Shown here: one piece after another, positions 8,094 through 15,177 of the stretch
How the letters are laid out: each line of letters begins with the position of its first letter
How positions within the stretch are numbered: position 1 is the stretch's first letter
Origin: a bacterium 1xD42-67
GTDB lineage: Bacteria > Bacillota > Clostridia > Oscillospirales > Oscillospiraceae
Length of the DNA stretch: 64,000 bases
Assembly: GCA_003612335.1 (NCBI GenBank)
Contig: RAYO01000005.1
Span: 124,001-188,000 of the forward strand
Direction of reading: 5' to 3'
Notes under the pieces: model-generated
Database searches by the model: none
Told to the model about the DNA's origin: nothing
What the model saw: the letters and a program-made list of their open reading frames with translations, nothing else
Made by a program: the position numbers and the translations under genes

Positions 8094-8564
8094 GTGGGAG
8101 CATGGGGGATCAGATCATTACAGAGCGATGAAGGGCTGGATGTTTTAGATATTTTAGAATAACAATATTTAGCGGAACATACGGCTATCAAAATGGAAGA
8201 TATGATCTCTGTATTGAAAGAGGAAGTGATGCTGGGGGAGAGCTTCGAACAGATCGATCTTTTGTTTGACAACACCGCTATAGCACTGGCAGAATTATAT
8301 GTAGGATGGTTCGATACCGGAAAGCTGGACTATGACAGAGAAGATCGAACGCCGGTTTGGTCTAAGGTCACAGAGTTTACTGCGTCACAGGATGCGATAG
8401 GCTTTTTGCTGCGATGCCTGAACGATATCAGAAATGAGGTGCCGGATGAGGACGGTGAGCGGGAGATCGTAGAGCTTTGGAAAGACAGCGATAGCTGGGA
8501 AAGATGGAGCAGCCATCTTGATATGCTGATCTTACGCTTATCAGAGAAAAGCGAGGTCCAATGA
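8094..8564 (+). pseudogene. DUF4259 gene interrupted by an in-frame TAA
   Basis: Reading from GTG 8094, with AAGGAGGAG 7-8 bases upstream, gives VGAWGIRSLQSDEGLDVLDILE. This is the conserved MGAWG opening of DUF4259 proteins. A TAA then falls at codon 23 (8160-8162). The same frame continues without further interruption (QYLAEHTAIK, then MEDMISVLKEEVMLGESFEQ) to the stop at 8564. One base change from GAA, CAA or AAA would explain it. The downstream part alone forms an ORF from ATG 8193 (123 residues) but lacks a ribosome site. DUF4259 genes often occur as lone immunity-like genes; function unknown. Sequencing error is the main alternative. Confidence 0.8.
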
Positions 8565-8593
8565 GACACCATTGACCAGTATGTTTTATAGTG

Positions 8594-8620
8594 CAGGGCT
8601 TGTCAGATGACAGGCCCTTT
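8594..8620 (+). terminator. Terminator after the DUF4259 gene
   Basis: Stem AGGGCTTGTC / GACAGGCCCT (one G-T pair) followed by TTT. It resembles the terminator at 8015-8044, so the broken gene is bracketed by two related hairpins. Confidence 0.75.
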
Positions 8621-8625
8621 CACTT

Positions 8626-9057
8626 CTATTGGAGCGATCTGCAGGAACGGATGAAGGAATAGGCGGCGCTGACAAGGATGTGGAGCAGCAGAAGGAGGAC
8701 AGCGGAGAGCCGTATCCCGACAGAGACATACTTTGCTGCCTCATCACCTGCGCAGCTCTCGGCGAACCAGCCGATCAGAAAAAGACCAAAGGAGCCACTC
8801 CAAAAGGAGGTGCGATAGATCTTCAGCTGGAGCAGCTTCTCCCGTTCGTCGTTTTCCTCGATCATGGCCTGTCTGCCAGTTTTTTTGCTGAAGGCGGTAT
8901 AGAAACGGATACAGGCGGCGGCGATCACACAGGCGAGGATAGACCAGTCGATGGGGGAGATGTCATCCAGCTGTCCCCGATTCTGCCAGAGGTAGAGGAG
9001 AGCGAGGCAAGTATAGAATATACCGCCAAAAAGGTTCTTTCTGCTATAGATCTTCAT
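8626..9057 (-). CDS. Small membrane protein paired with XRE regulator
   Basis: A 143-residue protein with about four hydrophobic segments (near residues 10-25, 38-55, 85-102 and 112-132) and a charged middle loop containing [13 protein letters not shown]. That loop is typical of small membrane proteins (DUF2178-like) encoded after XRE repressors. The start overlaps the end of the upstream regulator gene by 14 bases and has GGAGG upstream. It is transcribed with the regulator from the promoter at 9333-9361. The exact role is unknown. Confidence 0.7.
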   Translation of the reverse strand: MKIYSRKNLFGGIFYTCLALLYLWQNRGQLDDISPIDWSILACVIAAACIRFYTAFSKKTGRQAMIEENDEREKLLQLKIYRTSFWSGSFGLFLIGWFAESCAGDEAAKYVSVGIRLSAVLLLLLHILVSAAYSFIRSCRSLQ

Positions 9058-9274
9058 ACTTTTTATCCTCCTTCTCTTTGTTTTCCCTCAGGTCGAACAG
9101 CTCCTCCATCGGGACCTCCAGGGCCAGAGACAGCCGGTAGGCCAGCATCAGCGAGGGATTGTACTCCTCCTTCTCCAGCGCGATGATGGTCCGGCTGGTG
9201 ACATAGACTCGATCCGCCAGCTGCTGCTGGGTCAGCCCCTTGTCCTTTCGGGCCTGGCGGAGGTTGGTCTTCAA
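9044..9274 (-). CDS. XRE-family transcriptional regulator
   Basis: A 76-residue minimal Cro/C1-type protein with its helix-turn-helix at about residues 6-55 ([22 protein letters not shown]) and a lysine-rich tail. TTG 9274 is the start because GAGGAGGAG precedes it by about 8 bases and [13 protein letters not shown] is the standard family opening. A perfect 12-bp palindrome overlaps the -10 of its own promoter, which suggests autorepression. The next gene is a coupled membrane protein. Confidence 0.88.
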   Translation of the reverse strand: MKTNLRQARKDKGLTQQQLADRVYVTSRTIIALEKEEYNPSLMLAYRLSLALEVPMEELFDLRENKEKEDKKYEDL

Positions 9275-9322
9275 AGGGCATCTCCTCCTCTCGAATCCCC
9301 AAAACGCATTTTATGAAGTTTC

Positions 9323-9334
9323 CTTCACGTGAAG
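9323..9334. promoter_or_regulatory. Palindromic operator, CTTCACGTGAAG
   Basis: Perfect 12-bp palindrome overlapping the -10 hexamer of the minus-strand promoter by two bases and lying just inside the transcript start. Position and symmetry suit binding by the XRE dimer encoded next to it; this is inferred, not shown. Confidence 0.6.
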
Positions 9335-9361
9335 TATACATCATATCTCGACTTTTGTCAA
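9333..9361 (-). promoter_or_regulatory. Sigma-A promoter of XRE/membrane-protein operon
   Basis: On the minus strand TTGACA (9356-9361), a 17-base spacer and TATACT (9333-9338). This is a near-consensus vegetative promoter about 60 bases before the XRE start. Confidence 0.85.
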
Positions 9362-9368
9362 GCAGAAG

Positions 9369-9398
9369 GACAGGGCCCGCCAGTCAGCGGGCCCTGTC
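9369..9398. terminator. GC-rich hairpin between divergent genes
   Basis: 12-bp perfect stem GACAGGGCCCGC / GCGGGCCCTGTC with a 6-base loop. It lies upstream of both flanking divergent genes, so it ends neither transcript. It may be a displaced terminator or a repeat element. The remaining 155 bases to tepA show only its AAAAGGAGGG ribosome site clearly. Confidence 0.45.
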
Positions 9399-9554
9399 AC
9401 ATCATCTCGATCTATTCTCTGCCTGCCAGACCTTTCCCTTCCTATAATTTATCGCAAAGTGGCGAAAAGGGCGACCTACGAAAAGTAGAGCAAAGGCTTT
9501 TGATATAAAGATCCCCTCTTTGACACAAACTACACACAAAAGGAGGGAACATCT

Positions 9555-10247
9555 ATGGACGAAGAACAGGACCAGCTGCCCCACGAGGGAGACATCCAGC
9601 CGATCGAGGATCTGGGGTCGTCGATCATCCGCACAGACCGGGGGACCATCTATGTGCTGACCATCGTAGGGCAGATCGAGGGGCATCAGCTGCTGCCCCC
9701 GACCAGCAAGAGCACTAAGTATGAGCATGTCCTGCCTCTGCTGGCCACCATCGAGGGGAGCGAGCAGATCGATGGTCTGCTCATCCTGCTGAACAACGGT
9801 GGGGGAGATGTGGAGGCCGGACTGGCCATCTCAGAGGTGATCGCCTCTATGTCCAAGCCCACCGTATCTCTGGTCCTGGGGGGGAGCCACTCCATCGGCG
9901 TGCCTCTGGCGGTGTCGGCCAAGCGGTCCTTCATCGCCCCCTCAGCGGCCATGACCATCCACCCGGTGCGGCTCAATGGCCTGGTGATCGGCGTGCCCCA
10001 GACCTTCTATTACTTCGAGCGCATCCAGGAACGGATCCTCCAGTTCGTCACGGCAAACAGTCATGTGAAGCGAGAAGCCTTTACAAAACTGATGCTCCAG
10101 ACAGGGGAGCTGGCTGCCGATGTAGGCAGCGTGATCTATGGCGAGGAAGCGGTGGAACTGGGCCTCATCGATCAGATCGGCGGACTGTCCGACGCGCTGG
10201 ACTGTCTGCACGAGATGATACAAAAGAGGAAGGAGAGGGAGAGTTGA
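9555..10247 (+). CDS. tepA: ClpP-class serine protease, TepA-like
   Basis: A 230-residue member of the ClpP/crotonase fold that matches translocation-enhancing protein TepA of Firmicutes. The core shows GLLILLNNGGGDVEAGLAI, then GGSHSIGVPLA with likely nucleophile Ser113, and MTIHPVRL with His136. It has no signal peptide, so it acts in the cytoplasm or at the inner membrane face. TepA has been linked to efficient protein secretion in Bacillus, but its substrates are not known. RBS AAAAGGAGGG is strong. It converges with tcdA, the two stops being 1 base apart. Confidence 0.85.
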   Translation: MDEEQDQLPHEGDIQPIEDLGSSIIRTDRGTIYVLTIVGQIEGHQLLPPTSKSTKYEHVLPLLATIEGSEQIDGLLILLNNGGGDVEAGLAISEVIASMSKPTVSLVLGGSHSIGVPLAVSAKRSFIAPSAAMTIHPVRLNGLVIGVPQTFYYFERIQERILQFVTANSHVKREAFTKLMLQTGELAADVGSVIYGEEAVELGLIDQIGGLSDALDCLHEMIQKRKERES

Positions 10248-10248
10248 C

Positions 10249-10992
10249 CTAATACCTGCCCAACTCCCGCACCACTTCTGAGGCCAGCACCAGTCCGGCG
10301 GCGGCAGGGACGAAGGGCATAGAGCCTGGTGTGTCCCGTCGGGCGGCAGAGCTAGGACGGGTACTGCCGCTCTCCGGCGCCTCTTGGCTTGCCGGGCGCA
10401 GGGGAGCGGTGGGCAGTTCGGTGGACCAGACCACCTTTAAGTGGCCGATTCCCCGCCTGCGCAGCTCCTTGCGCATGGTGCGGGCCAGAGGACAGCCTTG
10501 AGTCTTGGAGATATCATCGATTCGGAATGCGGTAGGGTCGAATTTATTGCCGGTGCCCATGGCAGAGATGATCTCCACCTGTAAGGCGGTACACCTTGAC
10601 ACCAATTCCAGCTTAGCAGTTACGGTGTCGATACAGTCTGCCACATAGTCATACTGGGCCAGATCCACTTCGTCCGCGTTCTGGGGGAGGTAAAACATCC
10701 GGAAGACCTCCACATGACAGTCCGGGGCGATATCCCGCACCCGCTGGGCCATCACCTCCGCCTTGGGCTGTCCGACCGTGGACCAGAGAGCGGCGATCTG
10801 CCGGTTCATGTTGCTGATGGACACTGTGTCGTCGTCGTATAGGTGTAAAGTGCCAACACCTGACCGCGCCAGTGCCTCAATGGCATAGCCGCCTACGCCT
10901 CCCACTCCGAAGACAGCGACCTTAGCGTTTCTCAGCCGCTCCAGCGGCTCATCTCCAATGAGCAGACGGGTCCGGACAAATTGGTCAGACAT
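10249..10992 (-). CDS. tcdA: tRNA threonylcarbamoyladenosine dehydratase
   Basis: An E1-like ThiF/MoeB-fold enzyme that cyclises t6A37 of tRNA to ct6A using ATP. The nucleotide-binding GVGGVGGYAIEALARSG loop lies near residues 30-46, and the DDDTVSISNMNRQ segment contacts ATP. Other family landmarks are DCIDTVTAKLEL, SAMGTGNKFDP and the KTQGCPLARTMRKELRRR stretch. The length of 247 is normal, with the usual hydrophobic C-terminus. Start supported by AAAGGAG. It fits functionally with the t6A synthesis gene at 3.5 kb, although they are not linked. Confidence 0.93.
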   Translation of the reverse strand: MSDQFVRTRLLIGDEPLERLRNAKVAVFGVGGVGGYAIEALARSGVGTLHLYDDDTVSISNMNRQIAALWSTVGQPKAEVMAQRVRDIAPDCHVEVFRMFYLPQNADEVDLAQYDYVADCIDTVTAKLELVSRCTALQVEIISAMGTGNKFDPTAFRIDDISKTQGCPLARTMRKELRRRGIGHLKVVWSTELPTAPLRPASQEAPESGSTRPSSAARRDTPGSMPFVPAAAGLVLASEVVRELGRY

Positions 10993-11077
10993 GATGCCGA
11001 TCTCCTTTCATGGCACGAATCGATGTCCCAAATGGTGCTGCAGTCTTTTGGATCTGCCAGTTCAGCGCCGTCCTGTC

Positions 11078-11662
11078 TCAGACCAGCTGCCGGAACAGTC
11101 CGTGCCGGGTACAGTACCACAGCAGGACCCCATGACCGAAGCAGGGGATCCGGGTCTGAAGGTCCCACTCAGGATAGAGCCGGCGGAGGAACAGAGCATC
11201 TCCCGTGAGCAGGGCCACGAAGGAGACGTAGTGATCCTTGGTCATGGGGTGAGGGGAGGAGATGGACCAGCTGTCGTCGATCTTCTCTATGGACAGCTCG
11301 TCCTCATCCCCCGCCTTTTGCGGGTCCAGAGGAGACAGTGTCCTGCCGCAGCAGGACACACCTGCCTGTGTCGTCACAGTAATGAGATCGCCGCAGTCGG
11401 GGCAGACGTAGAATTTTAGTTTTTTCATATTTCCTCTTTCCTGGCCGTTGGTGTCCAGCTGACCAGAGAGTAGAGCATCCAGTCCGACGCCTAAGACCCT
11501 TGATAATTCAGGAAGGAGGGACACATCGGGGCACCCAAGGCCCCGCTCCCATTTGCTGACCGCCTTGTCGCCCACGCCCACGGCCTCGGCCAGCACCTTC
11601 TGGGTCAGTCCTTTTTGGGTGCGCAGGGTCCGGATGAGGGCTCCGGTTTTTACTTGGTCCAT
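11078..11662 (-). CDS. XRE regulator fused to desulforedoxin-like zinc domain
   Basis: A 194-residue protein. Residues about 8-62 are a Cro/C1 helix-turn-helix (IRTLRTQKGLTQKVLAEAV, KAVSKWERGLGCPDVSLLPEL). After a short linker comes KFYVCPDCGDLITVTTQAGVSCCG, a CxxC...CC metal-binding knuckle like the N-terminus of desulfoferrodoxin. The rest is a tail of unknown fold. ATG 11662 is preferred over GTG 11671 because AGGAGG lies right before it. Such fusions are annotated as DNA-binding regulators in clostridia; a redox- or metal-sensing role is inference. Confidence 0.78.
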   Translation of the reverse strand: MDQVKTGALIRTLRTQKGLTQKVLAEAVGVGDKAVSKWERGLGCPDVSLLPELSRVLGVGLDALLSGQLDTNGQERGNMKKLKFYVCPDCGDLITVTTQAGVSCCGRTLSPLDPQKAGDEDELSIEKIDDSWSISSPHPMTKDHYVSFVALLTGDALFLRRLYPEWDLQTRIPCFGHGVLLWYCTRHGLFRQLV

Positions 11663-11712
11663 GTGTTCCACCTCCTGAGAGCAGGGTAACAGGTTTTGAG
11701 GAAAAAAGCAAT

Positions 11713-11731
11713 CGACGCTCCGTAGAGTTTA
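11713..11731. repeat. 19-bp direct repeat, copy 1 (after a stop codon)
   Basis: CGACGCTCCGTAGAGTTTA on the plus strand. It includes the TAA of the minus-strand gene ending at 11729 and the bases just downstream. It matches copy 2 at 12301-12319 in 18 of 19 positions. Confidence 0.75.
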
Positions 11732-12175
11732 TGATCTCTGAATTTCGTTACTCCGCTGCATATACTGTTGCTTAAACTGCTCCAGACGAAGGATATCCCG
11801 CCCGTACACAAAAATTCGGTAGGCGGTCTGTCCTGCGCGGTATGGGATATCGTTGCGTTTGTATCGGATTCTCATCCATTTTAACTCACTTTCCGCCTTT
11901 TGAATCTGCTTCTGGTCAAGAGTAAATGCAACGATGTGGGCCTTGGACCAGGGGTCCCTGTCTAACTCGGCCAGGGTGTAGCGGACCAGCTCCTCCTCAG
12001 ATTGGAAGGCTTTGAGCAGGGTCTCATGGCCCCGCTCCGACGAGAACAGGCAGTACCCCAGGGCGCAGTTTTTCACCACTAGGCCCTCGTAGGCGTAGTG
12101 GCGGCCGATGGTGATGCCGTCAAAGTTGTAGCAGTTCTCCTCCAGATACTGCTCCAGCTCCTGAATGGTTTTCAT
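11729..12175 (-). CDS. Hypothetical protein, 148 residues (immunity-like)
   Basis: Unrecognised soluble protein. It has an N-terminal IQELEQYLEENCYNFDGITIGRH segment, a central YCLFSSERGHETLLKAFQSEEELVRYTLAEL part and a Lys/Arg/Tyr-rich C-terminus. Size, solitary setting and alpha/beta look fit small immunity-type proteins, but that is only an impression. ATG 12175 is used; GTG 12190 is an in-frame alternative. The gene is bracketed by the 19-bp direct repeats, one at its own stop and one at the stop of the next upstream gene. Confidence 0.6.
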   Translation of the reverse strand: MKTIQELEQYLEENCYNFDGITIGRHYAYEGLVVKNCALGYCLFSSERGHETLLKAFQSEEELVRYTLAELDRDPWSKAHIVAFTLDQKQIQKAESELKWMRIRYKRNDIPYRAGQTAYRIFVYGRDILRLEQFKQQYMQRSNEIQRS

Positions 12176-12300
12176 CCTTTCATCCCTCACATATCAGAAT
12201 TGAAGAATCACCTGATCTGTCTGCACTGCGTTGCCAGCCTGTCAAACCGCCTTTTGAGGCCGCTCCTGCCAATCTGCTACAGTCCCTCCAGAAGTACCTC

Positions 12301-12319
12301 CGACGCTCCGTAGAGCTTA
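12301..12319. repeat. 19-bp direct repeat, copy 2 (after a stop codon)
   Basis: CGACGCTCCGTAGAGCTTA, 588 bases from copy 1 with one mismatch. It lies just downstream of the minus-strand kinase-like gene ending at 12323. The 125 bases between this repeat and the start of the 11729-12175 gene hold no other feature I can support. Confidence 0.75.
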
Positions 12320-12322
12320 AGC

Positions 12323-12817
12323 TTATAGTGCCCGTATCTCGCCGCAGATTTCCTGAACTGATTTTCCAGTCGTATCAATTTTTACGGTATTCAGCTTTTG
12401 GTACAGCGGAAGTCTGGCAAGGCTGCGTTCCATTGCGTCAGGCGTTCGGATTCCCTTGGCTATGTCATACGCAATTCTCTCTCTGACCACTTTTTTGCCG
12501 GCAATCAGAGAAATGGACCTGACGCGGCAGTCTGATAAGTCCAGTTTTTCAAGAATGGCATCAATAATGGACTGTTCGTGCATGACCCAGCAGAAAATGA
12601 TATTCTCATAGGCGGAGCAACGGATAAAGCTATTGAGCACATGGGTAATATTGTCCATCACCACGCATTTTGTCTCGTCTGTCACCTGAAAGGGATTGGC
12701 ATCCCAGCACCAGTCACCGTCCAGAAATATGCTGTTGAACAGCTCTTTTTTCAGATACTGGCAGACGGTGGTTTTGCCGATCCCCATTGTACCGCCAATT
12801 AAATATAGGTTTTTCAT
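12323..12817 (-). CDS. P-loop NTPase, small kinase-like
   Basis: A 164-residue nucleotide-binding protein. The Walker A GGTMGIGKTTV is at residues 8-18, an LDGDWCWD segment (Walker B/acceptor position) follows at about residues 31-38, and there is a lid-like RERIAYDIAKGIRTPDAMERS region. This is the build of small-molecule kinases such as shikimate, gluconate or aminoglycoside-type kinases; the substrate cannot be named. Base composition is noticeably AT-richer than neighbouring housekeeping genes, suggesting acquisition. It starts 2 bases after the stop of the upstream zinc-ribbon gene without its own clear ribosome site, so translation is probably coupled. Confidence 0.72.
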   Translation of the reverse strand: MKNLYLIGGTMGIGKTTVCQYLKKELFNSIFLDGDWCWDANPFQVTDETKCVVMDNITHVLNSFIRCSAYENIIFCWVMHEQSIIDAILEKLDLSDCRVRSISLIAGKKVVRERIAYDIAKGIRTPDAMERSLARLPLYQKLNTVKIDTTGKSVQEICGEIRAL

Positions 12818-12819
12818 TT

Positions 12820-13026
12820 CTACACCACAGAAATTAATTCTAATTCATCCCATAGCGGGCCTTTTCCAAGCCTGTACATATAGCTTTTATAATTTGTAGG
12901 TCCAAAGTTTTCTCCTGAAAGCCCCCATACAGTGTCGCACTCAGCACAGATATAGATCGTCTCCTGATTTTCTTTCACAACTGCTTCATATATGGGACCT
13001 TCTTCGCAGAATGGGCAGGCGGTCAT
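12820..13026 (-). CDS. Small zinc-ribbon hypothetical protein
   Basis: 68 residues beginning MTACPFCEEG, with a second CAEC knuckle near residue 28; together CxxC...CxxC predicts one bound zinc. The C-terminal half is aromatic and acidic (NYKSYMYRLGKGPLWDEL). ATG 13026 is chosen over an upstream in-frame ATG because AAAAGGAG precedes it and the upstream part overlaps a terminator. It leads into the P-loop gene. Function unknown. Confidence 0.65.
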   Translation of the reverse strand: MTACPFCEEGPIYEAVVKENQETIYICAECDTVWGLSGENFGPTNYKSYMYRLGKGPLWDELELISVV

Positions 13027-13046
13027 AGTAAACTCCTTTTTATGAG

Positions 13047-13081
13047 AAAAGCGCCTCTGCTTCATAAAACAGAGGCGTTTT
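13047..13081 (-). terminator. Terminator downstream of dapB
   Basis: Stem of about 9-12 bp (ACGCCTCTG / CAGAGGCGC core) with a 10-base loop, flanked by A4 and T4 runs. It ends the minus-strand lysine operon four bases after the dapB stop. Confidence 0.85.
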
Positions 13082-13084
13082 CAC

Positions 13085-13840
13085 TTATTTAACTAAACAG
13101 CTCATGTCATATAGTCCCGGCTTTTCCACACCGACGATGAATTTGGCGGCCTCTATCGCGCCTTGGGCAAAGATCTCCCGGGAATACGCAGTGTGCTTGA
13201 TCTCCATGACCTCGTCATGTCCGGCGAAAACGATCTCATGCTCCCCTACGATGGTGCCGCCCCGGACGGCGGAGATGCCGATCTCCTTCTTGTCCCGAGG
13301 GTGGCGGGTAGAATGGCGCTCGTAGACGTACTGTGTCTCATGTCCGCAGGACTGGGCCGCCGCGTCGGCGATCATCAGGGCGGTGCCGGAGGGGGCGTCC
13401 ACCTTCCGGCGGTGGTGGCGCTCCACGATCTCGATATCACAGCTGTCTCCCAGGATGGAGGCGGCCTTCTTCACCAGCTCCAGCAGCACGTTGATCCCCA
13501 AGGACATGTTGGCGGAACGGAAGATGGGGACCTCCAAGGCGGCGGCCCCGATCTGGGCCACCTGCTCCGGGGAATAGCCGGTCGTCGCCAGCACGAGCGG
13601 GATCTGTCTGGTTTTGGCGAACTCCAGCAGGCCGTCCAGAGCGGCAGGGGAGGAGAAATCGATCACCGCATCCGCCGCTCCGCTGAACTGGGCGGGGGAG
13701 GTGCAGACGGGGAACTCCCGGTCGTTGGAGCCCAGCATATCGAAGCCAGCGGCTACTTCTACCTCGGGATCGGCCGTACATAGGGACTCCACCACCCGGC
13801 CCATATGGCCGTTGCAGCCGGAAATGATCATCTTCAGCAT
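13085..13840 (-). CDS. dapB: 4-hydroxy-tetrahydrodipicolinate reductase
   Basis: Reduces the DapA product with NAD(P)H on the way to diaminopimelate and lysine. The dinucleotide loop is SGCNGHMGRVV at residues 7-17; LATTGYSPEQ at 84-93 and the catalytic signature ERHHRRKVDAPSGTA at 140-154 (His142/143, Lys146) are all present. 251 residues is normal. ATG 13840 is used, with AGGAGAAC upstream; the in-frame extension runs into the dapA-dapB spacer. It is the last gene of the lysine-riboswitch operon. Confidence 0.96.
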   Translation of the reverse strand: MLKMIISGCNGHMGRVVESLCTADPEVEVAAGFDMLGSNDREFPVCTSPAQFSGAADAVIDFSSPAALDGLLEFAKTRQIPLVLATTGYSPEQVAQIGAAALEVPIFRSANMSLGINVLLELVKKAASILGDSCDIEIVERHHRRKVDAPSGTALMIADAAAQSCGHETQYVYERHSTRHPRDKKEIGISAVRGGTIVGEHEIVFAGHDEVMEIKHTAYSREIFAQGAIEAAKFIVGVEKPGLYDMSCLVK

Positions 13841-13859
13841 AATGTTCTCCTTTCCATAG

Positions 13860-13883
13860 CTCCGCCTTGCTCCCAAGGCGGAG
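13860..13883 (-). other. Intercistronic hairpin between dapA and dapB
   Basis: Perfect 10-bp stem CTCCGCCTTG / CAAGGCGGAG with loop CTCC, located 20 bases before the dapB start. No T-tract, so it may stabilise the processed message or tune dapB translation rather than terminate. Confidence 0.5.
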
Positions 13884-13894
13884 ACCATGGCAGT

Positions 13895-14782
13895 TTACAG
13901 CAGTCCCATCCGCTCCATGGAGGCGCGGAGGACGGACAGGTTCTTCTCAGAGATGTCACACAGGGGCAGACGAAGGGGCCCGGCCTCCATCCCCATCAGG
14001 TCCATCGCGGCCTTGATCGGGATGGGGTTGACCTCGCAGAACAGGGCGTCGATCAGGTCCATATACTTGATCTGGAGCTGGGCAGCGGCCTCGAAGTCAT
14101 TGTCCAGACACAGGTGGCTCATCTCCACCATGACCTTTGGGATGATGTTGGAGGCCACCGAGATCACGCCCTTGGCTCCCAGAGCCATCATGGGCACCAC
14201 CTGGTCGTCGTTGCCCGACCAGATGTAGAAGTCATCGGGGCAGAGGTAGCGGGTGTGGGCCAGGAGGGAGAAGTTGCCGCTGGCCTCCTTCACGCCGTTG
14301 ATCTTAGGATTCTCCGACAGGACCTGATAGGTGTCAGCGGTGAAGGACACGCCAGTACGGCTGGGCACATTGTACAGGATGATAGGCAGCTCGGTGCGGT
14401 CAGCGATGTACTCATAATGCTTGATGAGGCCGGTCTGGCTGGCCTTGTTGTAGTAGGGGGTGACGTGGAGCAGGGCGTCGGCCCCGGAGTCCTGGGCGTG
14501 CTGGGACAGGTAGACGGCGGCGGAGGTGTCGTTGCTCCCCGCACCGGCGATCACCTTCACCCGGTGGTCCACCCGCTTGACGCAGAACTCCACGGCAGCG
14601 ATATGCTCCCGGATGGTCATGGTGGCCGATTCGCCGGTGGTGCCGCAGACGCACACCGCGTCCACGCCCGCCTCGATCTGGGCGTCGATCAGCTTGCCGA
14701 AGGCGTCGTAGTTGATGGTGCCCTGCTGGTCGAAGGGGGTGACCAGGGCGGGACAGGAGCCGGTGAAGACTGGAGTTCTCAT
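13895..14782 (-). CDS. dapA: 4-hydroxy-tetrahydrodipicolinate synthase
   Basis: Condenses pyruvate with aspartate semialdehyde in a TIM barrel. Schiff-base Lys165 is in NGVKEASGN, Tyr137 in ILYNVPSRTG, and the GTTGES motif at 47-52 carries the catalytic Thr. 295 residues is typical. ATG 14782 is preferred because MRTPVFTGSCPALVTPF matches family starts and AAAGGGTG precedes it; an in-frame ATG at 14824 lies in the upstream gene. Second enzyme of the operon, following asd and an unknown gene. Confidence 0.96.
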   Translation of the reverse strand: MRTPVFTGSCPALVTPFDQQGTINYDAFGKLIDAQIEAGVDAVCVCGTTGESATMTIREHIAAVEFCVKRVDHRVKVIAGAGSNDTSAAVYLSQHAQDSGADALLHVTPYYNKASQTGLIKHYEYIADRTELPIILYNVPSRTGVSFTADTYQVLSENPKINGVKEASGNFSLLAHTRYLCPDDFYIWSGNDDQVVPMMALGAKGVISVASNIIPKVMVEMSHLCLDNDFEAAAQLQIKYMDLIDALFCEVNPIPIKAAMDLMGMEAGPLRLPLCDISEKNLSVLRASMERMGLL

Positions 14783-14799
14783 GATATATGCACCCTTTC

Positions 14800-15177
14800 C
14801 TAGTGATTTCGATCGCTTTCCCATATGATCGGGTCGTTTAGGCCGTGCTCACGAAGGATATCGGCCTCGTTTTTTTCATACAGCGCAAGGCCCTCCGGCG
14901 TGTCAGGCGGAGGCAGGACAGGCTTGGCCTGGATATGACTGCCAAAGAACATATCCATCGCGGTGTAGTAATAAGGCCAGCTGTGGCTTTCCAGAGAAGC
15001 GGACAAGAGATCGTCGATCCCCTCGAAGAAAGAGATCCGCTGCTCCACACAGGCGTTCGCCTCCTGATAGGAGACGCCGGTATATTTGACGATCAGCCAT
15101 TTTATCGATTCGCAGTAGCTGAGCTGATTGACGATCAATGTGTCTTTTCCATCTGACAATACGATACCGTCTCTCAT
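14800..15177 (-). CDS. Hypothetical protein inserted in the lysine operon
   Basis: A 125-residue unknown protein whose start overlaps the asd stop (ATGA) and which ends 17 bases before dapA. It therefore must be made from the lysine-riboswitch transcript. No similarity to a lysine-pathway enzyme is visible: no cofactor or active-site motif, but an aromatic segment SHSWPYYYTAMDMFFGSH and an acidic tail. It looks like the other small immunity-like genes of this window. Alternatively it is a lineage-specific accessory of the pathway. Confidence 0.65.
   Translation of the reverse strand: MRDGIVLSDGKDTLIVNQLSYCESIKWLIVKYTGVSYQEANACVEQRISFFEGIDDLLSASLESHSWPYYYTAMDMFFGSHIQAKPVLPPPDTPEGLALYEKNEADILREHGLNDPIIWESDRNH

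Noticed and set aside
8160-8162. Recoding (selenocysteine or pyrrolysine) at the internal stop of the DUF4259 gene
   Set aside because: The codon is TAA, which neither system uses, and no SECIS-like or PYLIS-like structure is visible.
11713-12319. Integron attC sites
   Set aside because: The 19-bp repeats lack the paired core sites and the long folded body of attC, and no integron integrase is present.
13805-14803. Long plus-strand open frame opposite dapA
   Set aside because: Low-complexity His/Gly/Asp-rich translation with no family match, antisense to a certain gene.
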